Below, in pieces: positions 1 to 5,614 of a stretch of DNA of 6,840 nt. Both the position numbers and the translations under genes were made by a program. Position 1 is the stretch's first letter. Each line of letters opens with the position of its first letter. Below the pieces are notes generated by a model. It saw only the letters and a program-made list of their open reading frames with translations, was not told the origin of the DNA and did no database searches. The stretch spans positions 1 to 6,840 of the forward strand of contig DYIG01000086.1 of assembly GCA_020723725.1 (NCBI GenBank), written 5' to 3'. The stretch comes from Thermaerobacter marianensis. Its GTDB lineage: Bacteria > Bacillota > Sulfobacillia > DYIH01 > DYIG01.

Positions 1-79
1 TGTGGCCTCCGTTGAACCATTTGCACTGCGGGATCTGACGAAAAACCTCCTTGGAGCCAGCATCAATATCAATCATTCG

Positions 80-344
80 TTATGGTTCGTTACGGTCAGC
101 GCACTGTAGGAGAGTGTGGTCAAGGTTTTGCTTCTTCCGTGCCATCCATAATGGAACAAGCCCTAATATTTCAGGTTGATGCCCGTCCCCCCGCCGCTAC
201 CTCGACGATCTCCCCTGTAGCCTGGCGTATGACGTCTTTGCGCAGTCTGGTGATGCCGAGAATCCCAGGTATTGCTTCTACCAGGTCGTAGCGGTAGGCC
301 ACTGAGTCATATTTCTGGAGAATCCTCGTCTTGACGTTTTCCAT
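80..344 (-). pseudogene. Decayed UbiE-like SAM-dependent methyltransferase (N-terminal remnant)
   Basis: An ATG at 344 on the minus strand opens a 57-codon frame ending at a TGA at 171-173. It begins MENVKTRILQKYDSVAYRYD and reaches GEIVEVAAGG, the usual start and motif I of UbiE/Methyltransf_11-type enzymes, which transfer a methyl group from S-adenosylmethionine. Motif I breaks at a six-base C run (187-192 on the plus strand). Removing two bases restores AAGTGINLKY, a good SAM-binding loop, but a stop follows at once. In the third frame ARKKQNLDHTLLQC resembles the stretch after motif II of the same family and ends at 80-82. So pieces of one enzyme lie in three frames with sequence missing between them. 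The start shares one base with the upstream lipoprotein stop (TGATG), which suggests former translational coupling. The SAM motif is clear; the substrate is unknown. A sequencing error could explain one frameshift but not all the damage. Confidence 0.72.
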
Positions 345-829
345 CAGTGTCCGGTCTGAACGGTTTTAAAGGTAAAGGGCAGTGTAGAGGCGATAGGTGT
401 TAACTGTTTGCCGTCTTTGTCGAGTTGGTAGAGGACGACCCTGGCTTCCTTCGCGCCTTCCACAATCCTCAGAGGTTGTATGGTCCATATTGAAATTCTC
501 CCGTTGGTGGGCCTGATGGTGGTGCTTTCTATCAGCTTGCCAGTGTATAGCCATAAGTTCCCTGGCCCGAAGGTGACCCCTCCGGTAGGCACGGTTGCCA
601 GGGCCAGCGTGTAGGGTTGCCTCTCCAAGCCTTGGAGGGAGACGAGGAAATGGACCAGGTTATCCTCCGGGATTACGACCGCGCGACCCAGGGTTCCTTC
701 GAAAGGTACCACCCGTGGTTCTACAGAGATGGTCAGGATGTCGCCAGCCTGTTGGGGTTTATTATCGCAACCTGCGAAAAGCCCCAGAACGACCAGTAGG
801 AGCATGACCATGATTGCCGGACGTGTCAT
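344..829 (-). CDS. Putative lipoprotein of unknown function
   Basis: This 161-residue protein starts at the ATG at 829, chosen because AGGAAAGGG lies 7 bases upstream; an earlier in-frame ATG at 853 has no comparable site. Residues 1-20 form a lipoprotein signal peptide (MTRPAIMVMLLLVVLGLFAG) followed by the acceptor Cys, so the mature protein should be lipid-anchored on the outer face of the membrane. The rest is rich in alternating hydrophobic and polar residues and in Thr, Val and Pro, with hardly any helix-forming runs, which suggests a beta-sandwich. I recognise no family and see no catalytic motif. It sits 39 bases downstream of the amidase gene on the same strand and its stop overlaps the start of the methyltransferase remnant, so it is probably the middle gene of that operon. 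A link to the cell envelope is inferred only from the anchor and neighbour. Confidence 0.85.
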   Translation of the reverse strand: MTRPAIMVMLLLVVLGLFAGCDNKPQQAGDILTISVEPRVVPFEGTLGRAVVIPEDNLVHFLVSLQGLERQPYTLALATVPTGGVTFGPGNLWLYTGKLIESTTIRPTNGRISIWTIQPLRIVEGAKEARVVLYQLDKDGKQLTPIASTLPFTFKTVQTGH

Positions 830-868
830 GATACACCCTTTCCTCATAACCAATCACAACCCAATATA

Positions 869-1612
869 TTATAGGTCGCAGGTCACTGCACTTTTGCCGT
901 AGCTGTTCGTGATTGAGGATGGGTTTTGTAATGCGGAGTTAATCCCCTGTGCGATGGCGCGTGCGATCCCTTCCCGGTAATCCTCCCTCAGAAGGGCCTC
1001 GCGGTCTTGAAGGTTGGTGAGAAACCCGGTCTCCACGACGACCGTGGCGCATGGGCTATTGTCGAAATAGTAGTGGTTTCTCTCAACCTTAACGCTGATG
1101 GGGAGGTCCGGGCGGAACCGGGAGAGGGATGAGGCAATTTGTTCAGCCAGGTGTTTACTGGCTTCATCGTTTTCCTTGTAGAGGAGCCAGAATCCCCTGG
1201 AAGCGGGATTATCTGAAGCATTGGCATGAATGCCCACCAGCGCCCAAGCCTTCTTTCCCGTGGCCACATCCAGCCGGTGTTGCAGGTCCTGCCGGTAGCT
1301 CAGTTCACTCAGGTGCAGGTCCTCATTGCGGGTGAGAATAGAAGCAACTCCCAACTCCTCAAGGGCATCGGTCAATCTGATGGCGATGTCCAGGTTTATC
1401 CCCTTTTCCGAAACCGAACCGTGGATGGCCCCGCCGTCTATGCCTCCGTGGCCGGGGTCTATAACCACAGGGGGATGTACCGGTTCCGGGGCCGTCTCCG
1501 GAACAACGTTGCCCAGGGGTTCACGGGAAACGAGTGCCACCCGTATCAGAGCCCCGATTGCCGAGAGTGCTACGACGATGATTGCCAAACGCCTATGGTT
1601 AAGGAAGACCAT
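869..1612 (-). CDS. N-acetylmuramoyl-L-alanine amidase, CwlD-like (Amidase_3)
   Basis: This 247-residue protein should cleave the amide bond between muramic acid and the stem peptide in peptidoglycan. An N-terminal hydrophobic segment (about residues 9-27) anchors or exports it. The Amidase_3 domain fills about residues 47-228. Its zinc and catalytic residues are all visible: His55 in DPGHGG, Glu69 in SEKGINL, His129 in GIHANA, and the general-base Glu194 in VVETGFLTN. Size, single N-terminal anchor and lack of SH3, LysM or other wall-binding repeats match CwlD, which in endospore formers helps make muramic-delta-lactam in the spore cortex. A general autolysin of the same family cannot be excluded, so no symbol is given. 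The ATG at 1612 follows AGGAAGGGAG with a 4-base spacer. It is the first gene of a likely operon with the lipoprotein downstream. The last ~20 residues (after SALQN) are polar and outside the domain. Confidence 0.93.
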   Translation of the reverse strand: MVFLNHRRLAIIVVALSAIGALIRVALVSREPLGNVVPETAPEPVHPPVVIDPGHGGIDGGAIHGSVSEKGINLDIAIRLTDALEELGVASILTRNEDLHLSELSYRQDLQHRLDVATGKKAWALVGIHANASDNPASRGFWLLYKENDEASKHLAEQIASSLSRFRPDLPISVKVERNHYYFDNSPCATVVVETGFLTNLQDREALLREDYREGIARAIAQGINSALQNPSSITNSYGKSAVTCDL

Positions 1613-1698
1613 ATATCTCCCTTCCTGGCGCCCTGGGATCTCAGGTTGAAAGGGCTGCCTGCTGCAACCTTAGTGCAAGCGCAGCGATCTTAGAACCT

Positions 1699-2121
1699 TC
1701 AAAGCCATTCAACCGCCGCCAGGTTTTCGGCCCTCTCGTAAACGGGGTTGCCCGTAAGGAGCGTGGCATTGAGGTTCCTGGCAAGTGCCAACGCGAATGA
1801 ATCGCCTCCAGGCAGGTTCCCTTGTGCCTGCAACCGTGCTGCGGAAAGGGCCAGGCCTTCTCCTACCTCGTGTAATTGGATAGGGAGGTCCCATATGCGG
1901 GCCAGTGCTGTTTGGGCGCTGGTGAGCCCTCTTTCACGCTCCACCAGGGCAAGTGCCTCGCCGATGTTCACGACGGTGGTGGCGATTGATGCTTTTTGGA
2001 TCTTACCCATCTCCATGAGTTCCCTTATACGGTCAGCGCCCGGGCCGCCTTCCAGGAAAGAGAGTATAGCATAGCAGTCCAAAACAAAGCGGTTTTCCTC
2101 CCCCCTGCCTAGTACCGTCAT
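1699..2121 (-). CDS. PIN-domain ribonuclease toxin (VapC-like)
   Basis: This 140-residue protein has the layout of a single PIN domain, the Mg2+-dependent RNase fold of type II toxins. The acidic residues fall where expected: Asp15 in FVLDCYAIL, Glu55 in NIGEAL and Asp107 in GGDSFALA. The fourth position, usually Asp in TGD, is Asn125 in LLTGNPVYE; TGN also occurs in the family as I recall it, so activity is plausible. The ATG at 2121 overlaps the antitoxin stop as ATGA, so translation is probably coupled and the start is well fixed. The first 10 residues (MTVLGRGEEN) precede the usual start of the domain. Pairing with an upstream AbrB-type antitoxin supports a toxin role. The target RNA cannot be read from the sequence. 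The next gene on the strand, the amidase, begins 86 bases downstream and is probably unrelated. Confidence 0.88.
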   Translation of the reverse strand: MTVLGRGEENRFVLDCYAILSFLEGGPGADRIRELMEMGKIQKASIATTVVNIGEALALVERERGLTSAQTALARIWDLPIQLHEVGEGLALSAARLQAQGNLPGGDSFALALARNLNATLLTGNPVYERAENLAAVEWL

Positions 2122-2429
2122 TCGGAGTCACTCCCCTTGGAACCTTTTGCCCGGGCGTTCTTACGATTGCTTGCTGATTCACCCGTCTCGGAGTGGTTAT
2201 GAGATTTGGTTCCTGCTTCGCGGAACTCTTGCAAGGCGTTAACTAACGAACTGCCTGCACGCAACATGCCGCACGAAAGAGAGATTGAATCCGGTGTTGA
2301 GGGGACGATGGTAAGGATGTCGCCGTACTCGATGATATGTACCCTCATTCCCGAACGCAGGCCATAGCGTTCACGCAGTTCCGGTGGTATAAGCAGAGCC
2401 CCTTTATCTGTTACCGTTGTCGTTGCCAT
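2118..2429 (-). CDS. AbrB/MazE-type antitoxin (SpoVT-AbrB fold)
   Basis: This 103-residue protein begins with a swapped-hairpin AbrB DNA-binding domain at about residues 2-44: TVTDKGALLIPPELRERYGL followed by SGMRVHIIEYGDILTIVP. This is the typical order of strand, conserved PxELR helix and GD turn. Residues about 50-75 (CGMLRAGSSLVNALQEFREA) are a likely toxin-binding helix, as in VapB- and MazE-like antitoxins. The tail (about 76-103) is Ser-, Lys- and Glu-rich and probably disordered, which is common in antitoxins and could be the protease-sensitive part. The ATG at 2429 follows AGGGGG with a short spacer. Its stop overlaps the start of the PIN toxin. The family normally represses its own operon, and two TAAACGT repeats lie just upstream. 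It should neutralise the toxin and bind DNA; neither is shown here. Confidence 0.9.
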   Translation of the reverse strand: MATTTVTDKGALLIPPELRERYGLRSGMRVHIIEYGDILTIVPSTPDSISLSCGMLRAGSSLVNALQEFREAGTKSHNHSETGESASNRKNARAKGSKGSDSE

Positions 2430-2443
2430 ACTAACCCCCTGCC

Positions 2444-2480
2444 TAAACGTTTTCTCAATACATCATAGTTTGATAAACGT
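2444..2480. promoter_or_regulatory. Candidate operator of the toxin-antitoxin operon
   Basis: TAAACGT occurs at 2444-2450 and again at 2474-2480, exactly 30 bp apart, or about three helical turns. The pair lies just upstream of the antitoxin start and encloses a minus-strand TATGAT (2462-2467) that could be a -10 box; no convincing -35 box is visible. AbrB-type antitoxins normally bind repeated sites over their own promoter, so this is a reasonable operator candidate. Chance occurrence of a 7-mer pair cannot be excluded. Confidence 0.35.
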
Positions 2481-2531
2481 GTGCTGTGCCTGGACACCGC
2501 ATGCCTTTATCAGGTGGGGTAAGATTATGGT

Positions 2532-2819
2532 GTGGTATTTTTCGGCCACCGCCTGCGAGCCTGGTTGCTTGGGCGGCATAATGCGGAGAACAAGGCTGGT
2601 CGGCATGCTCGGCTGAAAAGGATCTGGGAACGTTATGGGGTGGCTGGCCTGGGATTGTTGTCTCCGCTGCTTACCGGGGTGCCACTCGGCGCGGCCCTGG
2701 GTGTCTCCCTGGGCGCCCATCCATGGATGTTGCTCTTTTGGTGTTTCATCGGGACGGTTTTATGGACCACCTTGCTTACGTTTGCGGCTGCAATGGGGCT
2801 TGCGGGGTTCATGCCTTAA
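2532..2819 (+). CDS. Small multidrug-export-like membrane protein, probably N-terminally truncated
   Basis: The 95-residue product has a basic, amphipathic stretch (about residues 6-34, HRLRAWLLGRHNAENKAGRH and onward) followed by two hydrophobic segments at about 37-60 and 65-90. The pattern RYGVAGLGLLSPLLTGVPLG, then ALGVSLGAHPWMLLFWCFIG, resembles the C-terminal half of COG2426/Sm_multidrug_ex proteins, which are about 140-170 residues long and have more membrane segments upstream. That N-terminal part is absent here: an in-frame TAA lies at 2520-2522 and no hydrophobic coding is seen before it. The start is the GTG at 2532. The best ribosome site, AGGTGGGG (2512-2519), is better placed for the ATG at 2527, which is in another frame. 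The gene may therefore be a broken remnant with a frameshift near its start, or a short real protein. It lies 19 bases upstream of a lipoprotein gene. Transport function is unproven for the family. Confidence 0.6.
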   Translation: MVFFGHRLRAWLLGRHNAENKAGRHARLKRIWERYGVAGLGLLSPLLTGVPLGAALGVSLGAHPWMLLFWCFIGTVLWTTLLTFAAAMGLAGFMP

Positions 2820-2838
2820 CCTCGGGAGGGGCTTAGTT

Positions 2839-3426
2839 ATGAAGGTTTACTTTAAATCTACTTGCGTTCTGGTCATACTGTTAACCCTCATGACTGGGGG
2901 GTGTGGGGGTACGGGGGGTACGAAAAATGAGGCCGGAATTCCCCCTGTCCCTGAAAACAAGGCCCCTGATTCACCCAAGCCCTTAGAACAAGATCCCAAA
3001 CCTACCAATAAACCGGCCAATATCGGGGGGAGGGAGCAGGCTGCCCTTTCGTTGGCCCGTGAGGTTTATGAGGCCCTGGAAAAGGCGGATCAGGCTAAAT
3101 TAAACGGCTACGTTACCCGGGAGTTGATAGATGTGGCCGTTTCGGAAAACGGGGCTATAGACCAAGGCGCCGATTACTATTGGTCTAATGGCAATGAAGA
3201 AGGAATAGACTGGGGTCCACTAATAGCTTGGGCTAAAAAGAGGCCTTCGGATACCATAAAAAACACCACCGCCTCCCCCAGTATTCATGTTGGATACCAG
3301 ATGATAGTGGTCCGGCTGGAACTGGAAAACGGCTACGGCACCATTTTGGTCAACTTCCCTCCTGGCAATGATAAGGGCGCTCTATCCAAGGTGTTCCTGG
3401 AAAAGGAACTCTCGGCCTGGGACTAG
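2839..3426 (+). CDS. Putative lipoprotein of unknown function
   Basis: This is a 195-residue protein. The ATG at 2839 is chosen over the much earlier in-frame ATG at 2635 because GGAGGGG lies about 8 bases upstream, because it gives a proper export signal, and because the longer form would overlap the preceding gene. Residues 1-20 are a lipoprotein signal peptide (KSTCVLVILLTLMTGG) followed by Cys21 in a Gly/Thr-rich context. Residues about 30-62 are a Pro-, Lys- and Asn-rich linker. A folded domain follows, with a helix (about 64-90, AALSLAREVYEALEKADQAK) and later beta-like strands such as GYQMIVVRLELENGYGTILV. A helix followed by a curved sheet would fit an NTF2-like fold, but I cannot assign a family. 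It is followed after 15 bases by another exported protein gene, probably cotranscribed. Confidence 0.82.
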   Translation: MKVYFKSTCVLVILLTLMTGGCGGTGGTKNEAGIPPVPENKAPDSPKPLEQDPKPTNKPANIGGREQAALSLAREVYEALEKADQAKLNGYVTRELIDVAVSENGAIDQGADYYWSNGNEEGIDWGPLIAWAKKRPSDTIKNTTASPSIHVGYQMIVVRLELENGYGTILVNFPPGNDKGALSKVFLEKELSAWD

Positions 3427-3441
3427 TGGAGGGGTTTCATT

Positions 3442-3882
3442 TTGAAGGCGCTTCGCGGGCTTGTAGCTTCGTTTATTGTAGTCGTAGCATTCCTGCTCTT
3501 TCAGCAAGGGTTTCAGGTTTTAATGTTGTTGCATCTGCCAATAGGAATTGACGATGTAGCCGAGATCACGGTCTGGGGTATGGGGATACCGGAGGGACTC
3601 AACGGTAGACCTGCTTCGGTCGAGGAAAGCGAACAGATTATCTCTTGGTTTAAAGAAGCGAGGGACCTCAGGTTAAACCCTAAATTTGCTGGAACCACCT
3701 CCGAGGCCGGCATAACAATAAAACTTCAAAACGGTCGGGAAGTAAATATCCTACGTTCAGCGATCAAGGGTTGGGACTTTGAGGTACAACGGGAGATTTT
3801 ATCCTTCCGCTATAGTTACTGGATGAAGCAAAGGGATATGAGGGAATTCCTTGACCATATTGCTACCTCGAACTCGAATTAG
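3442..3882 (+). CDS. Membrane-anchored or secreted protein of unknown function
   Basis: This 146-residue protein starts at the TTG at 3442, which is preceded by GGAGGGG with a 7-base spacer; no ATG or GTG in frame gives a complete signal. Residues about 5-32 are hydrophobic (LVASFIVVVAFLLFQQGFQV), a signal anchor or a signal peptide without a clear cleavage site. The outer part alternates strands and helices: ITVWGMGIPEG, the acidic helix VEESEQIISWFKEA, a strand pair AGITIKLQNGREVNIL, then an aromatic stretch FRYSYWMKQRDMREFLDHI. This helix-strand pattern, with a glycine turn in LQNGREV and a final short helix, occurs in small uncharacterised Firmicute exported proteins, but I cannot name the family. 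It probably forms an operon with the lipoprotein upstream. Its stop overlaps the stop of the convergent gene by 4 bases. Confidence 0.8.
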   Translation: MKALRGLVASFIVVVAFLLFQQGFQVLMLLHLPIGIDDVAEITVWGMGIPEGLNGRPASVEESEQIISWFKEARDLRLNPKFAGTTSEAGITIKLQNGREVNILRSAIKGWDFEVQREILSFRYSYWMKQRDMREFLDHIATSNSN

Positions 3883-4508
3883 TCTTTCCGTTCTTTTATA
3901 GTAGTGCTTTTGGAAAACGGTGAATAGATATAAAGGAAGCGTATAGACTTTCCTTGCCGTTTGCCTCTTTTTCGGAATATGAAGAAAGCCAGGGCGACCG
4001 CAACGATTTTCAGCAGGAAACTGCCGCCCATTATATAAAGTGGATTAACCCCGATCAGGCTTGTAAGCCACATCATTTCCCCATGGAAACCGCCCGGTGA
4101 ATAGATGAGTGGCGGCAGTGAGGACGCGGGGCTCGACGGCTCCAAGCCGTCAGGCCAATCCCCCTTGTGAAGAACGAATCTTTCAGTACCGCGCCAGGGC
4201 CCGTCACAGGACTTCAAGGGCTTGCTTCGGTTGATATAGTAAAGGACTTCTTCCCCGCTCCGCCAGTCCGAGAGGCGAATGGGTGGGACAAATGCGAATT
4301 GGGGGCCCGACCCCTTCCAGTATTCCTTAACCCTAACGAGCCGTGGGATCTTGGTGGCCGTGCCTTTCAAAACGATATCAGCAGACTGATAGAGTTGCTG
4401 TGGGCTATTGGCACAGCTGTTCAGGGCATGAACCCCCGGATGCCCGGATAACAGCCCGGTCAACATGACAAAGGTTGCGAGCAACTTGCGGGGTCTGATT
4501 ATACCCAT
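3879..4508 (-). CDS. Exported protein with NTR/TIMP-like domain and C-terminal membrane anchor
   Basis: This is a 209-residue protein. The ATG at 4508 is preferred to an upstream in-frame ATG at 4565 because AGGTGG lies 7 bases upstream and a signal peptide begins directly (residues 1-28, ending SGHPGVHA). The outer domain (about 30-115) shows the pattern of bacterial TIMP/NTR-like proteins: an early Cys (Cys32 in NSCANSP), QSADIVLKGTA (the 'AD.V..G' strand), VKEYWKGSGP (the 'V...WKG' turn), SGEEVLYYI (the 'G..YL.y' strand) and Cys101 in LKSCDG. A Ser/Pro-rich linker follows, then a hydrophobic segment at about 157-178 and a basic tail (RKRGKRQGK). This suggests a domain tethered to the outer face by its C-terminus. 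Bacterial members have no settled function. The two cysteines could form a disulfide. The fold assignment rests on remembered pattern only. Confidence 0.75.
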   Translation of the reverse strand: MGIIRPRKLLATFVMLTGLLSGHPGVHALNSCANSPQQLYQSADIVLKGTATKIPRLVRVKEYWKGSGPQFAFVPPIRLSDWRSGEEVLYYINRSKPLKSCDGPWRGTERFVLHKGDWPDGLEPSSPASSLPPLIYSPGGFHGEMMWLTSLIGVNPLYIMGGSFLLKIVAVALAFFIFRKRGKRQGKSIRFLYIYSPFSKSTTIKERKD

Positions 4509-4632
4509 ACTTCTACCACCTAAAATACATATTCCCCAAACTCCGCAACTTTCCTCCAAAAGCATGTAGCGTTTCTTGCGGGTGGTTTTCGAGGACTGTG
4601 AATTCAGGCCCTTGGGCCACCCTCCTTTGACG

Positions 4633-4935
4633 TTACTTTTCTTCTAATGCTGTTATAGCCCAGATCCTGCGTTCGCCTTTGCGAACCGGCTGCACCAGCG
4701 TGATCGCAAAGGTCTTGTTGTCATAGACCTCTTCAACCACGGCCTCTTTGCCGTCATCCCGTGTCCCGGGGGGCGCCTTAAGGTTCCTGGTTTCCTTGAG
4801 CTGAAGGTGTCAGATGACCGGAAACCAGCCATTTTCCCTTCCCGTTTGGCGACCTCCAGCGGATCCAGCCGCCAGCGCTCTTTCCCGGCATTTACAAGGC
4901 TGGCCCCTCCATTGGCTGGTTACTATTACTATCCC
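4633..4935 (-). pseudogene. Frameshifted, N-terminally truncated gene fragment
   Basis: Coding-like sequence runs in two minus-strand frames. From about 4935 down to 4806 one frame reads GGASLVNAGKERWRLDPLEV and then AKREGKMAGFRSSDT. The adjacent frame then takes over with LQLKETRNLKAPPGTRDDGK and continues to a natural end, TLVQPVRKGERRIWAITALE plus EK and TAA at 4633-4635. One missing base near 4797-4808 would join them as SSDTF-QLKE. Upstream the first frame meets TAA and TAG codons at once, so there is no start and the N-terminal part is gone. The WRLDP stretch followed by a final LVQP...G..IW pattern recalls the C-terminal domain of some Clostridial exported or lipoprotein-type proteins, but I cannot name the family. 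The fragment lies between the NTR-like gene and the terminator of the cytochrome operon. Loss of the start argues against a mere sequencing error. Confidence 0.6.
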
Positions 4936-4959
4936 CAGGACCTGGTTCAGGATTACATT

Positions 4960-5002
4960 AACAGAAAAGAAAACCGGGTGATTTTCAAAGATCACCCGGT
5001 TT
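4960..5002 (-). terminator. Rho-independent terminator of the cytochrome operon
   Basis: A perfect 12-bp inverted repeat, AAACCGGGTGAT (4971-4982) and ATCACCCGGTTT (4991-5002), encloses an 8-base loop. Read on the minus strand, the stem ends in TTT and is followed by CTTTTCTG, a broken U tract. It lies 57 bases past the stop of the second cytochrome gene. On the plus strand the tract after the stem is poor, so the terminator serves the minus strand. Confidence 0.85.
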
Positions 5003-5014
5003 ATAGGGGGAACC

Positions 5015-5044
5015 GCCTGATTCCGGGGGTGCCGTGAATCAGGC
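5015..5044 (-). repeat. Stem-loop just after the cytochrome operon
   Basis: GCCTGATTC (5015-5023) and GAATCAGGC (5036-5044) form a perfect 9-bp stem, which three further GC pairs can extend across a one-base bulge. It lies 14 bases past the stop codon of the second cytochrome gene. No U tract follows on the minus strand, so it is not a terminator by itself. With the terminator downstream it makes a double hairpin that could protect the 3' end of the mRNA. Confidence 0.6.
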
Positions 5045-5058
5045 TTTAGGTGGCTAGG

Positions 5059-5574
5059 TTAGAAGCGGAACTTAAGATGGCACTGCGTGCAAGTGTTCAA
5101 AACAACGCCCGCTTGCTTGCTGGCAGCCTGAAGGTCATTCGCATTGGCCGCCTGGACGAATTTGATCAATTCCCCGTGGAAGGCCTCGTCTTCCTGCACG
5201 AACTCGTCCAGCTTGTCACCGTTTTTCGGCAGTTTGATCTCGCCCTTGTTTAGCGCCTCGACGGTGTGCTTGCGCGCGGCATCTACCTTCTGAATGGCCG
5301 GCACGACGTGGCTCAGTTGGTTGTTGATAACAGCCTGCGTTGCCTCCTGGAAGGCGTCATGCAGGACCCGCATTTCGTTTTGAACCGCGTTGACCCCAGG
5401 GGGAAGCGGTTCCACCGCAACATCGCCACCGTGATCATGTCCTGCTGCGGCAGCGGCCTCTGCCGCGTGGTCAGACGTCTGACCCTTTGCCACAGGGGTG
5501 TATCCGGCTGTCCACAGGGCCGGTAGGCCAGCCGATACTACTAAGATCAAGTTTATAATTTTACGTCCCAGCAT
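5059..5574 (-). CDS. Exported class II c-type cytochrome (cytochrome c'-like)
   Basis: This 171-residue protein has a signal sequence (about residues 5-24, IINLILVVSAGLPALWTAGY) with no lipobox, so it is secreted or held by an uncleaved anchor. A linker follows, rich in Ala and His (SDHAAE, GHDHGGD). The domain (about 57-171) begins LPPGVNAVQNEMR and is almost all helical, ending with one heme site, CTQCH (Cys162, Cys165, His166), in CTQCHLKFRF. A four-helix bundle with CXXCH near the C-terminus followed by [FY]R is the mark of class II cytochromes (Cytochrom_C_2). Met68 in the first helix sits where c556 and b562 types carry the sixth heme ligand, so a low-spin, electron-transfer heme is plausible; true cytochrome c' has no such Met. 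The ATG at 5574 follows AAAGGAG with a slightly long spacer. It is the second gene of a two-gene operon with its paralog 40 bases upstream. Confidence 0.9.
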   Translation of the reverse strand: MLGRKIINLILVVSAGLPALWTAGYTPVAKGQTSDHAAEAAAAAGHDHGGDVAVEPLPPGVNAVQNEMRVLHDAFQEATQAVINNQLSHVVPAIQKVDAARKHTVEALNKGEIKLPKNGDKLDEFVQEDEAFHGELIKFVQAANANDLQAASKQAGVVLNTCTQCHLKFRF

Positions 5575-5614
5575 TTATGTGGTGCTCCTTTCCGTGTTTT
5601 AGTTTTATTAAGTC

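Noticed and set aside
1..76. Minus-strand frame from an ATG at 76 running off the left edge (MIDIDAGSKEVFRQIPQC).
   Set aside because: Only 25 codons are visible, no ribosome binding site precedes the ATG, and it may be debris of the methyltransferase remnant.
1642..1670. Inverted repeat AGGTTG...CAACCT between toxin and amidase genes, considered as a terminator.
   Set aside because: Only 6 bp with a 17-base loop and no U tract on either strand.
1226..1693. Long plus-strand open frame of 155 codons opposite the amidase gene.
   Set aside because: It is the antisense of a clear Amidase_3 gene with complete catalytic motifs, and its translation shows no domain-like pattern.
2463..2720. Minus-strand open frame of 85 codons opposite the export-like gene.
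   Set aside because: Low-complexity polar translation with no signal or ribosome site; it overlaps a hydrophobic coding region on the other strand.
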